NCBI RefSeq assembly: GCF_030817595.1 | Contig: NZ_JAUSZN010000001.1 | Span: 2,426,001 to 2,490,000, forward strand | Length of the DNA stretch: 64,000 nucleotides | Direction: 5' to 3' | Origin: Neobacillus niacini | GTDB taxonomy: Bacteria; Bacillota; Bacilli; Bacillales; Cytobacillaceae | Part shown: one piece after another, positions 18,339 through 28,797 of the stretch | How the letters are laid out: every line of letters begins with the position of its first letter | Numbering within the stretch: position 1 is the first letter of the stretch | The notes under the pieces: model-generated | The model's database searches: none | Told to the model about the DNA's origin: nothing | What the model saw: the letters and a program-made list of their open reading frames with translations, nothing else | Made by a program: the position numbers and the translations under genes

Positions 18339-19664
18339 ATGTCAAAAATCACATTTATTGGTGCAGGAAGTACAGTTTTTGCAAAAAATGTTCTTGGTGA
18401 CTGCCTACATGTTCCGGCATTAGCTGGTTTCGAGTTCGCATTATTTGATATCGATGTGCAACGCTTAAAAGACTCGGAAAATATGTTAAACAATTTAAAA
18501 CAAAGCCTAAAAGCAAACATAGTTGTGAAAGCATATTCGGATCGTAAAGAAGCATTGCGAGGAGCAAAATACGTTATTAATGCGATTCAAGTTGGCGGCT
18601 ACAAACCAAGCACTGTTATAGATTTTGAGATTCCTAAAAAATATGGTCTTCGTCAAACAATAGCTGATACAATCGGGATTGGCGGTATTTTCCGTTCGCT
18701 TCGCACCATTCCGGTTATGTGGGATTTCGCCAAGGATATCGAAGAGGTTTGTCCCGATGCCCTGTTTTTAAATTACACAAATCCAATGGCAACATTAGTA
18801 GGGGCAATGCTTCGTTATACAAATGTAAAAACCGTCGGATTATGCCATAGCGTACAAGTTTGCACAGAGCACCTTTTTAGATCCTTAGGTATGGATTATG
18901 AAGGAGTAGAAGAAAAAATCGCAGGTATCAACCATATGGCATGGCTTCTTGAGATCAAACGTGACGGCAAAGATTTATACCCGGAAATTAAACGCCGTGC
19001 AAGAGAAAAACAACAAACAAAACATGATGAAATGGTCCGCTTCGAATTAATGGACAAATTCGGATACTACGTAACGGAATCATCTGAGCATAATGCCGAG
19101 TACCATCCATACTTCATTAAACGCAATTATCCGCATTTGATAGAGAAATACAATATCCCTCTTGATGAGTATCCGCGTCGTTGTGTAGAGCAAATTGAAC
19201 GCTGGGACAAAATGCGCAACGAAATCGTCAACAATGCACAGCTTACCCATACCCGTTCTCACGAATATGGTTCCCGTATTATTGAAGCAATTGAGACGAA
19301 TGTTCCATTTAAATTTGGTGGCAACATTTTAAATACGGGACGCTTAATTAACAATTTACCGGAAAAAGCTGTTGTTGAAGTTTCATGCGTTGCTGACCGC
19401 AGCGGAATCACTCCTTGCTATGTAGGAGATCTTCCAGAACAGTTAGCCGCCCTTAACCGTACAAATATTAATACACAGCTTTTAACCATTGAAGCAGCGG
19501 TAACGAATAAGCGAGAACATATCTATCAGGCAGCCATGCTGGACCCTCATACAGCCGCTGAATTATCAATGGACGACATCATTGCAATGTGCGATGACTT
19601 AATTGAAGCTCACGGTGACTGGATTCCTAAATTCGACGATCGAAAAACAATATCGTTCATATAA
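18339..19664 (+). CDS. melA: GH4 alpha-galactosidase (MelA-like)
   Basis: This 441-residue protein is a glycoside hydrolase family 4 enzyme, which uses NAD+ and a divalent metal in a redox-elimination mechanism. The Rossmann start is ITFIGAGSTVFAKN. NYTNPMA is at 145-151, and the metal ligands are Cys169 (GLCHSV) and His199 (GINHMAW). The FDIDVQRL and NAIQVGGY segments fit the alpha-galactosidase branch better than the 6-phospho-glucosidase branch. AGGAGG lies six bases before the ATG. There is no signal peptide, so it acts on imported melibiose- or raffinose-type sugars. It is divergent from an AraC gene. Confidence 0.9.
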   Translation: MSKITFIGAGSTVFAKNVLGDCLHVPALAGFEFALFDIDVQRLKDSENMLNNLKQSLKANIVVKAYSDRKEALRGAKYVINAIQVGGYKPSTVIDFEIPKKYGLRQTIADTIGIGGIFRSLRTIPVMWDFAKDIEEVCPDALFLNYTNPMATLVGAMLRYTNVKTVGLCHSVQVCTEHLFRSLGMDYEGVEEKIAGINHMAWLLEIKRDGKDLYPEIKRRAREKQQTKHDEMVRFELMDKFGYYVTESSEHNAEYHPYFIKRNYPHLIEKYNIPLDEYPRRCVEQIERWDKMRNEIVNNAQLTHTRSHEYGSRIIEAIETNVPFKFGGNILNTGRLINNLPEKAVVEVSCVADRSGITPCYVGDLPEQLAALNRTNINTQLLTIEAAVTNKREHIYQAAMLDPHTAAELSMDDIIAMCDDLIEAHGDWIPKFDDRKTISFI

Positions 19665-19679
19665 CAAAATCAAAATATT

Positions 19680-19706
19680 AGGGCTGCTCCAATTTTGGAG
19701 AGCCCT
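19680..19706. terminator. Terminator hairpin between GH4 and fbp
   Basis: Stem arms AGGGCT-(G)-CTCCAA and TTGGAG-AGCCCT pair with one bulged base. It lies between two convergent genes and can serve both; the 3' tails are T-rich only in part. Confidence 0.7.
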
Positions 19707-19711
19707 TGGTG

Positions 19712-21643
19712 TTAATTCATATAGCGATATTCTCTCAGACTATTCAAAATAGAGATTTCCTGTAATAATTGCTCTCCAACATTCGTTTCTCTAACCTTTT
19801 TTCTCTTTAACTCTTCATCTACCACTCTTTTAATTGATAAAACGTCTGTCCCGTTAAGTAAAACATCTTCTTTTGAATTAAAATGCTTATGGGCTACCAG
19901 TTGCATACCGAAGGAATTATATAGTAACGTATATCCGGCTATTCCTGTTGTTGATTGATAAGCTTTGGAGAAACCTCCATCAATCACGATCATCTTACCA
20001 TTTGCTTTAATTGGATTTTCTCCCTCAATTTCTTTAACTGGTGTATGCCCGTTAATAATATGACCATTGTCAGGATTCAGATCAAAATCGGTTAGGATTT
20101 TACGGCAAATCTCTTCATTTTCACGTAAATAGTAGTATGGGTTCTTTCTCTCTTTATGAGTTGCCTTGTCCTTAATAAAGTACCTCTCAAAAGTGGTCAT
20201 TTCTCTTTTTCCAAAAAGTGATGAATATTCACCTGTCCATAAATACCAGACCATATCTGTCGCAAGATCATCTGTCACTTCAGGATGTGCAAAAGCATGC
20301 CGTAAATACCGTTCAAACACATCAAGTAATTCACGACCTGAATAGGTGTTATTTTCAATAACCATTTTTTCCATATTCCCGTCTTCATCTAAAGGAATAC
20401 AGCCATGTATTAATAGGTTCCCGTTATATTTTAAATAAAGACTCCCTTTTTTCATAAGAAAATTCATATGTCTGGCCAGCTTTTCTGAATGTTGAACCGA
20501 AAATAATAATCTTTCCATCACCTGCTTTTCTTCTTCTAGTAATTGATCAGGCTGCTCTGGATTTACCGTTGCGAAGCAAGTATTTTCTAGAGGGTAGGTT
20601 TTCCCATAGATTGTTATTTCGTTCTTGTCATAATCAATTTTCTCAAGCAAAAGCCTTTCTGACATATTAAAATACGGGCGTCGCTTTATTATAGGTATTT
20701 CGAGTTTGAATTGAATCATTGCAATGGCTTGATGAATTTTCGTAATTTGCAATTTTTCATGATCAGATTGATTCTTATCTGAATGTACCTTAGGTCTGAA
20801 AGCAGGATTATCCTGATAGTATTTCTCTGCAAGATTCAAGAGAGGTCTTAGATTGATTCCATATACATCTTCAATAATATCCAGATTGTCATATCTTGCA
20901 CAGATACGAATGATATTAGCAAGACAAACCATTGAACCAGCAAAAGCACCTATCCAAAGTACATCATGGTTTCCCCATTGAATATCCACGGAATGATAAT
21001 TAATTAGCGTATCCATGATTTTATCAGGTTCTGGTCCACGATCATAAATATCCCCCACTACATGGAGATGATCGACAACCAGTCTCTGAGTGCTATACGC
21101 AAGCCCTATTATGAGTTTATCAGCCTGACCTAAGGAGATAATCTGCTCGACAATTTCTTTATAATACTGCTCCTTATTTTCAGTTTGATTGGTTTTGTAT
21201 AATAGCTCTTCTATAACAAACACAAACTGACTCGGCAATGCTTTTCGTAATTTCGAACGTGTATATTTGGAGGAAGCATGAGAAATAAGCCTTATCATCC
21301 GCTCAATGATTACGATATACCATTGGTGTAATTCTTGTTCGTTGCTAAAATGATTTTTCATTAATTTTAATTTTTCTTCAGGATAATACACCAATGTCGC
21401 AAAATCATTGATTTCTTTTTCAAATAAAACATCTTGAAACAAGTCTCTGATTCTCTTTTTTACGTTCCCTGAACCATTTCTTAGTACATGTTGAAATGCT
21501 TGATACTCGCCATGCAAATCACTGACAAAATGTTCTGTCCCCTTTGGCAGATTAAGAATGGCTTCCAGATTAATAATTTCAGTCACCACTTTTTCTTCAC
21601 AATCATATTTTTGGACAAGTAAATCCAGGTATTTTGAATTCAA
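19712..21643 (-). CDS. fbp: Fructose-1,6-bisphosphatase, class III
   Basis: The 643-residue length matches the Firmicute class III enzyme. Metallophosphatase motifs are in order: [47 protein letters not shown] and, near the C-terminus, [20 protein letters not shown] then [20 protein letters not shown]. It dephosphorylates fructose 1,6-bisphosphate for gluconeogenesis in the cytoplasm. It is a central-metabolism gene within a sugar-uptake region and has its own promoter region at 21644-21842. It is convergent with the GH4 gene. Confidence 0.97.
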   Translation of the reverse strand: MNSKYLDLLVQKYDCEEKVVTEIINLEAILNLPKGTEHFVSDLHGEYQAFQHVLRNGSGNVKKRIRDLFQDVLFEKEINDFATLVYYPEEKLKLMKNHFSNEQELHQWYIVIIERMIRLISHASSKYTRSKLRKALPSQFVFVIEELLYKTNQTENKEQYYKEIVEQIISLGQADKLIIGLAYSTQRLVVDHLHVVGDIYDRGPEPDKIMDTLINYHSVDIQWGNHDVLWIGAFAGSMVCLANIIRICARYDNLDIIEDVYGINLRPLLNLAEKYYQDNPAFRPKVHSDKNQSDHEKLQITKIHQAIAMIQFKLEIPIIKRRPYFNMSERLLLEKIDYDKNEITIYGKTYPLENTCFATVNPEQPDQLLEEEKQVMERLLFSVQHSEKLARHMNFLMKKGSLYLKYNGNLLIHGCIPLDEDGNMEKMVIENNTYSGRELLDVFERYLRHAFAHPEVTDDLATDMVWYLWTGEYSSLFGKREMTTFERYFIKDKATHKERKNPYYYLRENEEICRKILTDFDLNPDNGHIINGHTPVKEIEGENPIKANGKMIVIDGGFSKAYQSTTGIAGYTLLYNSFGMQLVAHKHFNSKEDVLLNGTDVLSIKRVVDEELKRKKVRETNVGEQLLQEISILNSLREYRYMN

Positions 21644-21740
21644 ATTATGTATCCCCTTTCAAAAATTCAACATTAACTACTATTTTAATAGATTGGGATT
21701 AATTTATATATTATATTATCAAATAAAACTGAAAACTGAA

Positions 21741-21760
21741 AACATAGTCTATGTTATAAT
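21741..21760 (+). promoter_or_regulatory. Palindrome overlapping a -10 element upstream of yesL-like gene
   Basis: AACATAG-T-CTATGTT (21741-21755) is a perfect 15-base palindrome that runs into TATAAT at 21755-21760. The overlap suggests a repressor operator at a plus-strand promoter serving the YesL-like gene. No good -35 is visible. Confidence 0.5.
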
Positions 21761-21842
21761 GAAGGTGCTTACATAGGGAGTTTGTCTAATTATCTATCTT
21801 TCTATCTATAATATTCAACATAATCGGTCTGGAGTTGGAAAA

Positions 21843-22544
21843 ATGTATACTATATTTGGACGTTTAAATCCAGTTTTAGAGTGGACTTCTAAGCTGGCAG
21901 GTATAAATCTATTATGGGTTTTGTTTAACTTCCCCATTGCTTACCTTACATTATCTTTATTTACTGTTAAAGAGATGTGGCAGATAGGCTTTCTGATTAT
22001 GACCATTGCTGTGCTGGTACCATTTATTTTTTTTCCGGCAACTACGGCTATGTTTGGTATTGTTAGAAAATGGGTTATGAAGGAAGAAGTGCCAATTTTT
22101 CGATTCTTTTGGAAATACTATAAGGAAAATTATAAGAGGAGTCTTGTGGGTGGATTGATTTTTTCAGTTCTTTGGGCCATTGTTGGTGTTGACTATTATT
22201 ATTTCCATACCCGCATTCACTTAGTTAGTTATCTATTTTTATTCCTCATGGTTTGGTTGTTACTTATTACCCTTTTCTTTTTTGCCCACACAGTGCATAC
22301 AGACACCAAATTCGGACAAGGATTAAAAAATGTATTCATTTTATCGATTGCTAACCCAATTTACTCGATTGGGCTTGCAATATCTAGTATTGTCATCTTA
22401 TATGTTAGTTTCACGAAATTAACCTTTTTGCTGCCATTCTTCACCGGCGGTGCTATATCTTTCCTTGCATTCTTTGCTTACAATAAGGTATTTACTAATA
22501 TTGTCCAGATTCAACAAAAAACTTCAGAGGAAAAATCCTCTTGA
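21843..22544 (+). CDS. YesL family (DUF624) membrane protein
   Basis: The 233-residue protein has five or so hydrophobic helices and the family start (GRLNPVLEWTSKLAGINLLWVLFN). YesL proteins are common beside oligosaccharide ABC importers in Bacillales; their function is not established. It is divergent from fbp and convergent with the GH43 gene. A second member of the family is at 62336-62923. Confidence 0.85.
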   Translation: MYTIFGRLNPVLEWTSKLAGINLLWVLFNFPIAYLTLSLFTVKEMWQIGFLIMTIAVLVPFIFFPATTAMFGIVRKWVMKEEVPIFRFFWKYYKENYKRSLVGGLIFSVLWAIVGVDYYYFHTRIHLVSYLFLFLMVWLLLITLFFFAHTVHTDTKFGQGLKNVFILSIANPIYSIGLAISSIVILYVSFTKLTFLLPFFTGGAISFLAFFAYNKVFTNIVQIQQKTSEEKSS

Positions 22545-22606
22545 TAGAGGATACGTCAACTTAAGGCTAGTAGTCTCTAGATTGTTGAAAACGAGCAGCT
22601 TATATA

Positions 22607-22634
22607 AAAAGTCCTCTCAACTGAGAGGACTTTT
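22607..22634. terminator. Bidirectional terminator
   Basis: A 13-base perfect stem (AAAAGTCCTCTCA / TGAGAGGACTTTT) closes on two bases, with T-runs on both strands. It lies between the convergent YesL-like and GH43 genes and can terminate both. Confidence 0.9.
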
Positions 22635-22651
22635 GTGTTCCATTTATTCAT

Positions 22652-23644
22652 TTACATATGTAGATCCACTCTAGGTTTAACAATCTTAAAGCTATCCTCA
22701 GTTTCCTCTACTTCATAAATCTTTGCTCGAGATTCAGGTGTACTGAATGGCTGATGAAGAATAAGCATCCATTGACCTTCAAATGTTTTAAAAAGCATGC
22801 CGTGTCCACTATCTCCAGCAACTAATGGTTCCAGTTGTTCCCACGGCCCTGCTAGCTTACCAGACTTAGATCTAGCAATCGTTTGGACATAGCTTCCATT
22901 GCTATAGCTTGACCAGAGCATAACAAGGTGACCGCCTTTTGTTCGATACAATTGACACCCATCAGATACATAATTTAAAGACTTCACGCTAGGCTTTATT
23001 TCAGCATTAAGCCACGGTGCATCGGACGCCTTAAAAAGGTGTAGTGGCTCACCATCTGCTGCTGATAAATCATTCTTCAATGGAATTGCTTCAAACGTAC
23101 CATCGATAACCTGAATCCACTCATGACAATAGACCATCCATGGCTTTCCATCCTCATCCTCATATAAGGTTCCATCTAATGTCATGAAGTCTCGAGGTGG
23201 CACTGGCCCATCTTTTTTTATTAATTCAAAAGGACCTTCTGGCGAGTCTGATACCGCGATACTTGTACCACGAAGATGAGTGGTCTTCCAAACCTCCGGC
23301 GGTTCTGCTATGATGCGATCTCGATTATGTAACGTAACGAACAGATAATATTTACCATGATAATGGTGAACCTCTGGAGCCCACGTCCCATGCTGTGGAT
23401 GTGCCCATGTTCCATCAGGAATTTCGAAAACGACATAAGGACCTTCCCAATCATTTAAATCCTTACTCTTATACGCTAGAACTCCATTTTTCTCTAAATC
23501 TGTTAATTGTGGAATTCCTGTTGTATACATATAATACGTATTCGTTTCTCTATGCACCAAGACATAAGGGTCATGTGCAGGAATATCTTTAAGTCGATGC
23601 CCCTTTTGGGGATTTAAAGTATCAGAAGCACTATTATACGGCAT
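22652..23644 (-). CDS. GH43 family glycosidase (arabinosidase/xylosidase type)
   Basis: The 330-residue protein fits a five-bladed beta-propeller. The likely catalytic base Asp is in IPAHDPYVLVH, a second Asp is in FMTLDGTLYEDEDGK, and a Glu that could be the acid is in MVYCHEWIQV. Family members release arabinose, xylose or galactose from plant polysaccharides. There is no signal peptide, so it works on imported oligosaccharides. It follows the GH2 gene on the same strand, with a hairpin between. GH43 membership is likely; the substrate is uncertain. Confidence 0.85.
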   Translation of the reverse strand: MPYNSASDTLNPQKGHRLKDIPAHDPYVLVHRETNTYYMYTTGIPQLTDLEKNGVLAYKSKDLNDWEGPYVVFEIPDGTWAHPQHGTWAPEVHHYHGKYYLFVTLHNRDRIIAEPPEVWKTTHLRGTSIAVSDSPEGPFELIKKDGPVPPRDFMTLDGTLYEDEDGKPWMVYCHEWIQVIDGTFEAIPLKNDLSAADGEPLHLFKASDAPWLNAEIKPSVKSLNYVSDGCQLYRTKGGHLVMLWSSYSNGSYVQTIARSKSGKLAGPWEQLEPLVAGDSGHGMLFKTFEGQWMLILHQPFSTPESRAKIYEVEETEDSFKIVKPRVDLHM

Positions 23645-23686
23645 ACATACATCTCCCGCCTTATCATTTTTTAACGAAATAAGACC

Positions 23687-23719
23687 TCCGGGTATTAACT
23701 CAAATCGTCAGTACCCGGA
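23687..23719 (-). terminator. Hairpin between GH2 and GH43 genes
   Basis: Arms TCCGGGTA and TACCCGGA pair perfectly around a 17-base loop, just past the GH2 stop codon on the minus strand. The tail has only a short T-rich stretch, so it may be a partial terminator or processing site. Confidence 0.55.
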
Positions 23720-23732
23720 TTCCCAAAGGATT

Positions 23733-26108
23733 TTACTTAACATCGATACCTACAGCACAACCTTCCAAATCCTCAGATGAAGTTTTTACTATAATCGTCC
23801 CTACTTGATCAGTGGCTTTCACATAGATTAATAATTTTCCATGGAAGGCCTTTCGGTAGTTTGCTTTATAATCTTGATGGCTTACAGGGTTACTACATTC
23901 AATCCCTATAATTTCACCAGGTCCTTCGATGGTACAATGGATTTCATTTTCTGCACTATATACAAGATTATTGGCTTGATCAAGGATATTCACTTCTATA
24001 TGTGCTACATCCTCTTTGTCTGCTTTAAGAGAAATTGTATCCGCGCGCAACTGTAACTTCGCAGGTTTATCAGCTGTCTTTAATTCATGTATACAAGAAA
24101 TGTTTCCGTTTCTTATCCCTACCGCCTTTAACGTACCCTTAGAATATGGAATGTCCCAATATATGGTTCCAGCTGGGAAGTCTTCACGTTTTTTGACCCC
24201 AACAGATTCACCATTTAGAATTAAATCCGCTTCAGGACAATTTGTACAGCAAGCGACCCTTACTGTTTCTCCTTCATTCCCATCCCAGTGGCAAACAACC
24301 TGATGGTCCCAGTAAACTTGATCAGGATTCTCTTCTTTAAAGGAAGTCAATCCGATATGGACCATATCTTGATCGGACCATTCACTTTGCTTGAAATAGA
24401 ACAAAGGTTTTTTGAATCCAGCAAGATCAAGCAATCCAGGAGTAGCATGACGAATTGGCCATCCACGAGCTTCTCCCAAATGGTCAATCCCTGTCCAAAT
24501 AAATTGTCCTGATATAAAGTCATTATTTGCTACAGCCAGCCATGCATCGTGATGCCTTCCGTTTTCACTTCCATAAATCACTCTATTCGGGTATTTTTTA
24601 TGGTCCTCAGAATAAAGGAACTCCTGATAGTTATAGCCAACCACGTCAAGAGCATCTGGAAATTCAGTTTCATTTGACATAATGACACTTGCCAAAGCTG
24701 CTGTAACAGGTCGGGTCGGATCATATTGCTTTACAACCTTTGCCAGCCTTTTCGAAATAGCACCCATTCCCTTTGCATCAGGTTTGTCAGCTTTGTAACG
24801 TTCTCCTAGCACTGGATGTGAATAGGGATCATTTGGATAATCAATTTCATTCCCAATACTCCAGAAAACAATTGACGGATGGTTCCGGTCCCTTAATACC
24901 ATATCCCTCAAATCTATCTCTGCCCATTCAGTAAAATCGGAAGCATATCCATCTAGTGAAGGCTCGCCTTTATTCCAACCCTCTACCCATTTGTTCTTAG
25001 GATGTTCCCATTCATCGAATGCTTCATCTTGGACTAAAAACCCGTAAGAATCACACATATCTAGTAACTCTGGTGCAGGAGGATTATGGCTCATTCTAAT
25101 TGCATTTACACCAGCTTCTTTTAATAGTTGCAAACGTCTGTGCCAGACCTTTTCAGGAACAGCCGCTCCAAGACAGCCTGCGTCATGATGGATACAGACA
25201 CCCTTCATCTTAATATTTTTTCCATTAAGATAAAATCCAGAGTCCACATCGAAATGAAAAGATCGAACACCAAGTGTGGTAGTCTCACAATCTATTACTT
25301 CCCCATCTCTTATCACCTGCGTTTCAACCCTGTATAAATACGGATTTTCCGGTGACCAGAGATTTGGCTGATCTAGGAAAAGAGAATGAGAAAAGTCTTG
25401 TTCACCATTTGCTGGAATGATCTCCACAGATGAACAGTCGCTTATTTTCTTGCCTGAAGCATCTCTAATTTGATGTTCAATTTGGAATGTAGCTTCGTTA
25501 TCATATTCATTTTTCAAACTTGATTGAATGTGGATTTCTGCTTCTGATGGTGTAATATTTGGAGTCGTGACAAAAATACCATAAGGCTTAATGTACAAGT
25601 GATCTGTCAAATTGATGAAAACATTTCGATAAATTCCAGACCCTGTATACCAACGAGAATCAGCAAAATCGGTATGATCTACTTTGACAGCAATCACATT
25701 TTCTTGTGTTTCGAAGTTTAAATATGGGGTTAAGTCATACTGAAATGAGCTGTATCCATAAGGTCTTTTACCAAGAAAATGTTCATTAATCCACACTTCA
25801 CTATTTTTATAAATGCCATCGAATTGAATAAACACTTTCTTTCCCTTTATGCTATCAGGAACAATAAATTCCTTTCGATACCAACCAATTCCTCCTGGCA
25901 AATATCCTGTTGAACTTGCATATTCCTTCTTAAAGGGGCCTTCTATACTAAAATCATGCGGCAGGTCTACGATACGCCAATCTGAATCATCAAACTTAAT
26001 TTTAAATGCATCGGAATTGTCACCTTTTAAGAATTTCCAATCAAAGTTAAACTTTCTGCTCTTAACGGACAATTCCCATTCTTGCGCTATTACATTTACC
26101 ATATTCAA
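23733..26108 (-). CDS. GH2 family glycosidase (beta-galactosidase-like)
   Basis: The 791-residue protein has the GH2 plan: N-terminal sugar-binding domain (RKFNFDWKFLKGD, later DLPHDFSIEGPF), immunoglobulin-like domain, then a TIM barrel. The acid/base Glu is in FWSIGNEIDYP and the nucleophile Glu in VIYGSENGRHH. A C-terminal DUF4982/BIG-type segment follows. The start is the TTG at 26108, with AAGGGG upstream; an ATG two codons later is the alternative. It has no signal peptide. It is compact compared with LacZ (1044 residues) and belongs to the BgaB/glucuronidase-like type of GH2. Galactoside specificity is the best guess only. Confidence 0.88.
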   Translation of the reverse strand: MNMVNVIAQEWELSVKSRKFNFDWKFLKGDNSDAFKIKFDDSDWRIVDLPHDFSIEGPFKKEYASSTGYLPGGIGWYRKEFIVPDSIKGKKVFIQFDGIYKNSEVWINEHFLGKRPYGYSSFQYDLTPYLNFETQENVIAVKVDHTDFADSRWYTGSGIYRNVFINLTDHLYIKPYGIFVTTPNITPSEAEIHIQSSLKNEYDNEATFQIEHQIRDASGKKISDCSSVEIIPANGEQDFSHSLFLDQPNLWSPENPYLYRVETQVIRDGEVIDCETTTLGVRSFHFDVDSGFYLNGKNIKMKGVCIHHDAGCLGAAVPEKVWHRRLQLLKEAGVNAIRMSHNPPAPELLDMCDSYGFLVQDEAFDEWEHPKNKWVEGWNKGEPSLDGYASDFTEWAEIDLRDMVLRDRNHPSIVFWSIGNEIDYPNDPYSHPVLGERYKADKPDAKGMGAISKRLAKVVKQYDPTRPVTAALASVIMSNETEFPDALDVVGYNYQEFLYSEDHKKYPNRVIYGSENGRHHDAWLAVANNDFISGQFIWTGIDHLGEARGWPIRHATPGLLDLAGFKKPLFYFKQSEWSDQDMVHIGLTSFKEENPDQVYWDHQVVCHWDGNEGETVRVACCTNCPEADLILNGESVGVKKREDFPAGTIYWDIPYSKGTLKAVGIRNGNISCIHELKTADKPAKLQLRADTISLKADKEDVAHIEVNILDQANNLVYSAENEIHCTIEGPGEIIGIECSNPVSHQDYKANYRKAFHGKLLIYVKATDQVGTIIVKTSSEDLEGCAVGIDVK

Positions 26109-26173
26109 CTTACACCCCTTATCATTGATAAACTAGTATCCTTAAATCGTAGAAATGGCAGACCGATAGATAA

Positions 26174-26201
26174 AGGGCTATCAAGAATATATGATAGCCC
26201 T
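26174..26201 (-). terminator. Terminator of the LplA-type importer operon
   Basis: A perfect 10-base stem (AGGGCTATCA / TGATAGCCCT) with an 8-base loop lies 24 bases past the binding-protein stop. The minus-strand tail is TTTATC. The GH2 gene begins 65 bases further on, so it probably has its own promoter or depends on read-through. Confidence 0.75.
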
Positions 26202-26224
26202 CTTTTATTGTAATTTATCCCTGA

Positions 26225-27805
26225 CTAGTTGCCTTCTACAAGCTTCTTATATTCATTCATTTGTTTTTGGATCTCTTTTTGAACCTTTTCATAACCTGCT
26301 GCTTCCAATCTCTTACGGAAATCTTTGACAGCTTTTTCCGGATCCCCAGCTTTACCGAATGCAATCGCTGGCACCAATTGTGCAGTCACTTGTGATAGAG
26401 CAGAAAGTTCAGCTTCTACCGGAGTACTATCAAATACAAATTGGCCATATGGGTACGGCTTTTTAATGGTATCGTACTGCGCATAAATCTCAGACATTCC
26501 TTCCCATTTGTCAGCACTAGGGATTTCGAATTTGTCTACACGACCACCCCAGAAGTTAGCAGAGAATGCATCTTTTGTTTCATCGTAGCCTTCAGGACGA
26601 ACACGTTTGCCGTCTACAATCTCGTATTGTACTCCCTCAATACCATAGTTAAATAGTTTGTAAATTTCCTCATCGTTTCGAATTAGATCATATACCATAA
26701 GCGCACGTTCAGGGTTTTTGCTGTGAGCACCAACCGCTGTAGCACCGTGAGTAATCGACATTGAAACTAAGTTGTCACGTGTATCAGACCAAGCAAACAT
26801 ATCGATTTCTGAACCTGGTTGTTTAAGGTCCATTTGTGGACGTAAGCCTGAGAATGTTTCTGTGTGGTGTTGATCAGCACCTGTTTTTCCAGCTTGGAAT
26901 AAAGCGCGGGTGTCACCTTTATAGTTCAAAACATCAGAACGCCAGTAGCCTTTATCTGCCCAATCCTTCATCATCTTTGCATAGTCTACAAACACATCTT
27001 CGAACACAGGACTCATAACGGTATACTTATCTTCATAGGATTCTGCCCAATAAATTGGGAATACACCTGTTGTAATTGGAAGTTCAATCGCATCGGAATA
27101 AGAAGTTGTATAACCCCATGCCGTTGTAACGTTTGTTCCTGGTGTATCCCAAGGAATTACACCCTTTTTATTATCTTTAATGCCCTGGAAGTATTTACCG
27201 AGTGTTTCAAAATCTTTAATTGGTTCAGTGATTCCAAATTCTTTTGCCCAATCTGTACGATAGAAAAAGCCGTGGTTAACCCATTGAGTATAAGAGTCCT
27301 CAGGAATCATAACAATTTTGCCATCATATTTTGTTTCTTCCCAACTTTCTTTGGAAACCTCTTCAAATGTCTTAGGAGCATATTTAGGCAGGAGGTCGGT
27401 AATATCCATGAATGCTCCTTTTTGTGCATTTCCCCAAGCATCTAACCAGTCAGTAGCAGTGATAATTAAATCGACCGGTTCTCCAGATGCTAGAGTTAGA
27501 TTATACTTTGTCATATAATCAGCCCATTCAATCCATTTTAGCTGGAGTTTAGCGTTTACTTTTTCTTTTAATTTTGTATTTACTTGTTCCATTACTTTTT
27601 CTAATTGTCCGTTGGTCGGTTTATCTCCCAACACCATCATGGTAATGGTTACCTCTTTAGAAGTATCAACTTCACCATTTGCGTTTGTTTTTGTACCAGA
27701 GTCAGAGTTTTTTGAACCCGTTTGACTTGAGCCGCTACAGGCCACAAGGCTAAAAGTCAACAACATAACCAAAAATAATACCAAGATTCTTTTTATCCTC
27801 ACCAT
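26225..27805 (-). CDS. Extracellular substrate-binding lipoprotein, LplA/YtcQ type
   Basis: The 526-residue protein has a signal peptide with lipobox LVAC-S (Cys at about residue 23), then a Ser/Gly/Asn-rich linker. The mature part begins VTITMMVLGDKPTNGQ and ends with a DUF3502-like region (EIYKLFNYGIEGVQYEIVDG). This type serves LplB/LplC (YteP/YtcP) importers for complex oligosaccharides such as rhamnogalacturonan fragments. It is the last gene of its operon, after the two permeases. Confidence 0.92.
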   Translation of the reverse strand: MVRIKRILVLFLVMLLTFSLVACSGSSQTGSKNSDSGTKTNANGEVDTSKEVTITMMVLGDKPTNGQLEKVMEQVNTKLKEKVNAKLQLKWIEWADYMTKYNLTLASGEPVDLIITATDWLDAWGNAQKGAFMDITDLLPKYAPKTFEEVSKESWEETKYDGKIVMIPEDSYTQWVNHGFFYRTDWAKEFGITEPIKDFETLGKYFQGIKDNKKGVIPWDTPGTNVTTAWGYTTSYSDAIELPITTGVFPIYWAESYEDKYTVMSPVFEDVFVDYAKMMKDWADKGYWRSDVLNYKGDTRALFQAGKTGADQHHTETFSGLRPQMDLKQPGSEIDMFAWSDTRDNLVSMSITHGATAVGAHSKNPERALMVYDLIRNDEEIYKLFNYGIEGVQYEIVDGKRVRPEGYDETKDAFSANFWGGRVDKFEIPSADKWEGMSEIYAQYDTIKKPYPYGQFVFDSTPVEAELSALSQVTAQLVPAIAFGKAGDPEKAVKDFRKRLEAAGYEKVQKEIQKQMNEYKKLVEGN

Positions 27806-27879
27806 TTTATTGCCTCCCTTTTAAATTTTACTAATTGTTACTCTCTATGAAACAAGGAAAATTCCTTAATCATATTCCA

Positions 27880-28782
27880 TTACCCTTTTACTGCACCAAC
27901 TGTAATACCTTGTATAAAGTACTTCTGTACAAACGGATAAAATAGAATAACAGGTCCAGTAGCGACAATGGCTGTTGCCATTTTCATACTTTCCAATGGT
28001 ATGTCTTGCGGCGTTACATTGGCGGATGCAGCTGAATTTCTAATGAAATCAGCACTTGTGATTACGTTATAAAGAAACAACTGTAACGGTCTATATTCCA
28101 TATTCGGTGAAAGGAAAAGCATGGAATTATACCATTCATTCCAATACCCGAGGGCAATGAAAAGTCCGATTGTCGCCAAAGCAGGGGTAGTCATCGGAAG
28201 AATAATTCTTAAGAAAATTGTGAAATCACCTGCACCATCCATCTTTGCAGATTCCGTAATCTCATGTGGAATCGACTTTACAAAAGCCTTCATCATAATG
28301 ATGAGAAAAGGACTCAGCAATCCTGGCAAGAGTACTGCTAAGTAATTATCTTTAAGATGCAGATACTGCGTTATTAAGAGATAAAACGGGACGAGTCCAC
28401 CTGAAAAAAGAGTGGTAAAGTAGATATAAAATGATATTTTATTACGATACAAGAAATCTTGGCGCTGCAAGGCATAACCTGTCATTGCTACAATAAATAG
28501 ACCTACTGCAGTTCCGACAACCGTAATGATCATCGTTACCATATAGGATCCAATCACAAGTCTTGGATTCTTGAAAACAATTTCATAGGCAAAGGTAGAA
28601 AACTCTTTCGGCCATAAAGAGAAACCGCTTTCCATAATGGCCCTCTCAGATGTTAAGGAAGATGACAAGATTAAGACGAACGGTAAAAGACAACATAGAG
28701 CAAATAAACCAATAAAACCATATCCAATCAAACGAACCATTATCGTAGAAAAATCTATATTACGTCTTGCTGAGTTTTCCAT
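27880..28782 (-). CDS. ABC transporter permease, LplC/YtcP type
   Basis: The 300-residue protein has six transmembrane segments, an EAA-type loop (TESAKMDGAGDFTIFLRIILP) and the GITVGAVKG C-terminus characteristic of LplC-type subunits. It lies 15 bases after the LplB-type permease and 74 bases before the binding-protein gene. It forms one half of the importer channel. Confidence 0.93.
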   Translation of the reverse strand: MENSARRNIDFSTIMVRLIGYGFIGLFALCCLLPFVLILSSSLTSERAIMESGFSLWPKEFSTFAYEIVFKNPRLVIGSYMVTMIITVVGTAVGLFIVAMTGYALQRQDFLYRNKISFYIYFTTLFSGGLVPFYLLITQYLHLKDNYLAVLLPGLLSPFLIIMMKAFVKSIPHEITESAKMDGAGDFTIFLRIILPMTTPALATIGLFIALGYWNEWYNSMLFLSPNMEYRPLQLFLYNVITSADFIRNSAASANVTPQDIPLESMKMATAIVATGPVILFYPFVQKYFIQGITVGAVKG

Positions 28783-28797
28783 ACATACGTTCCTCCT

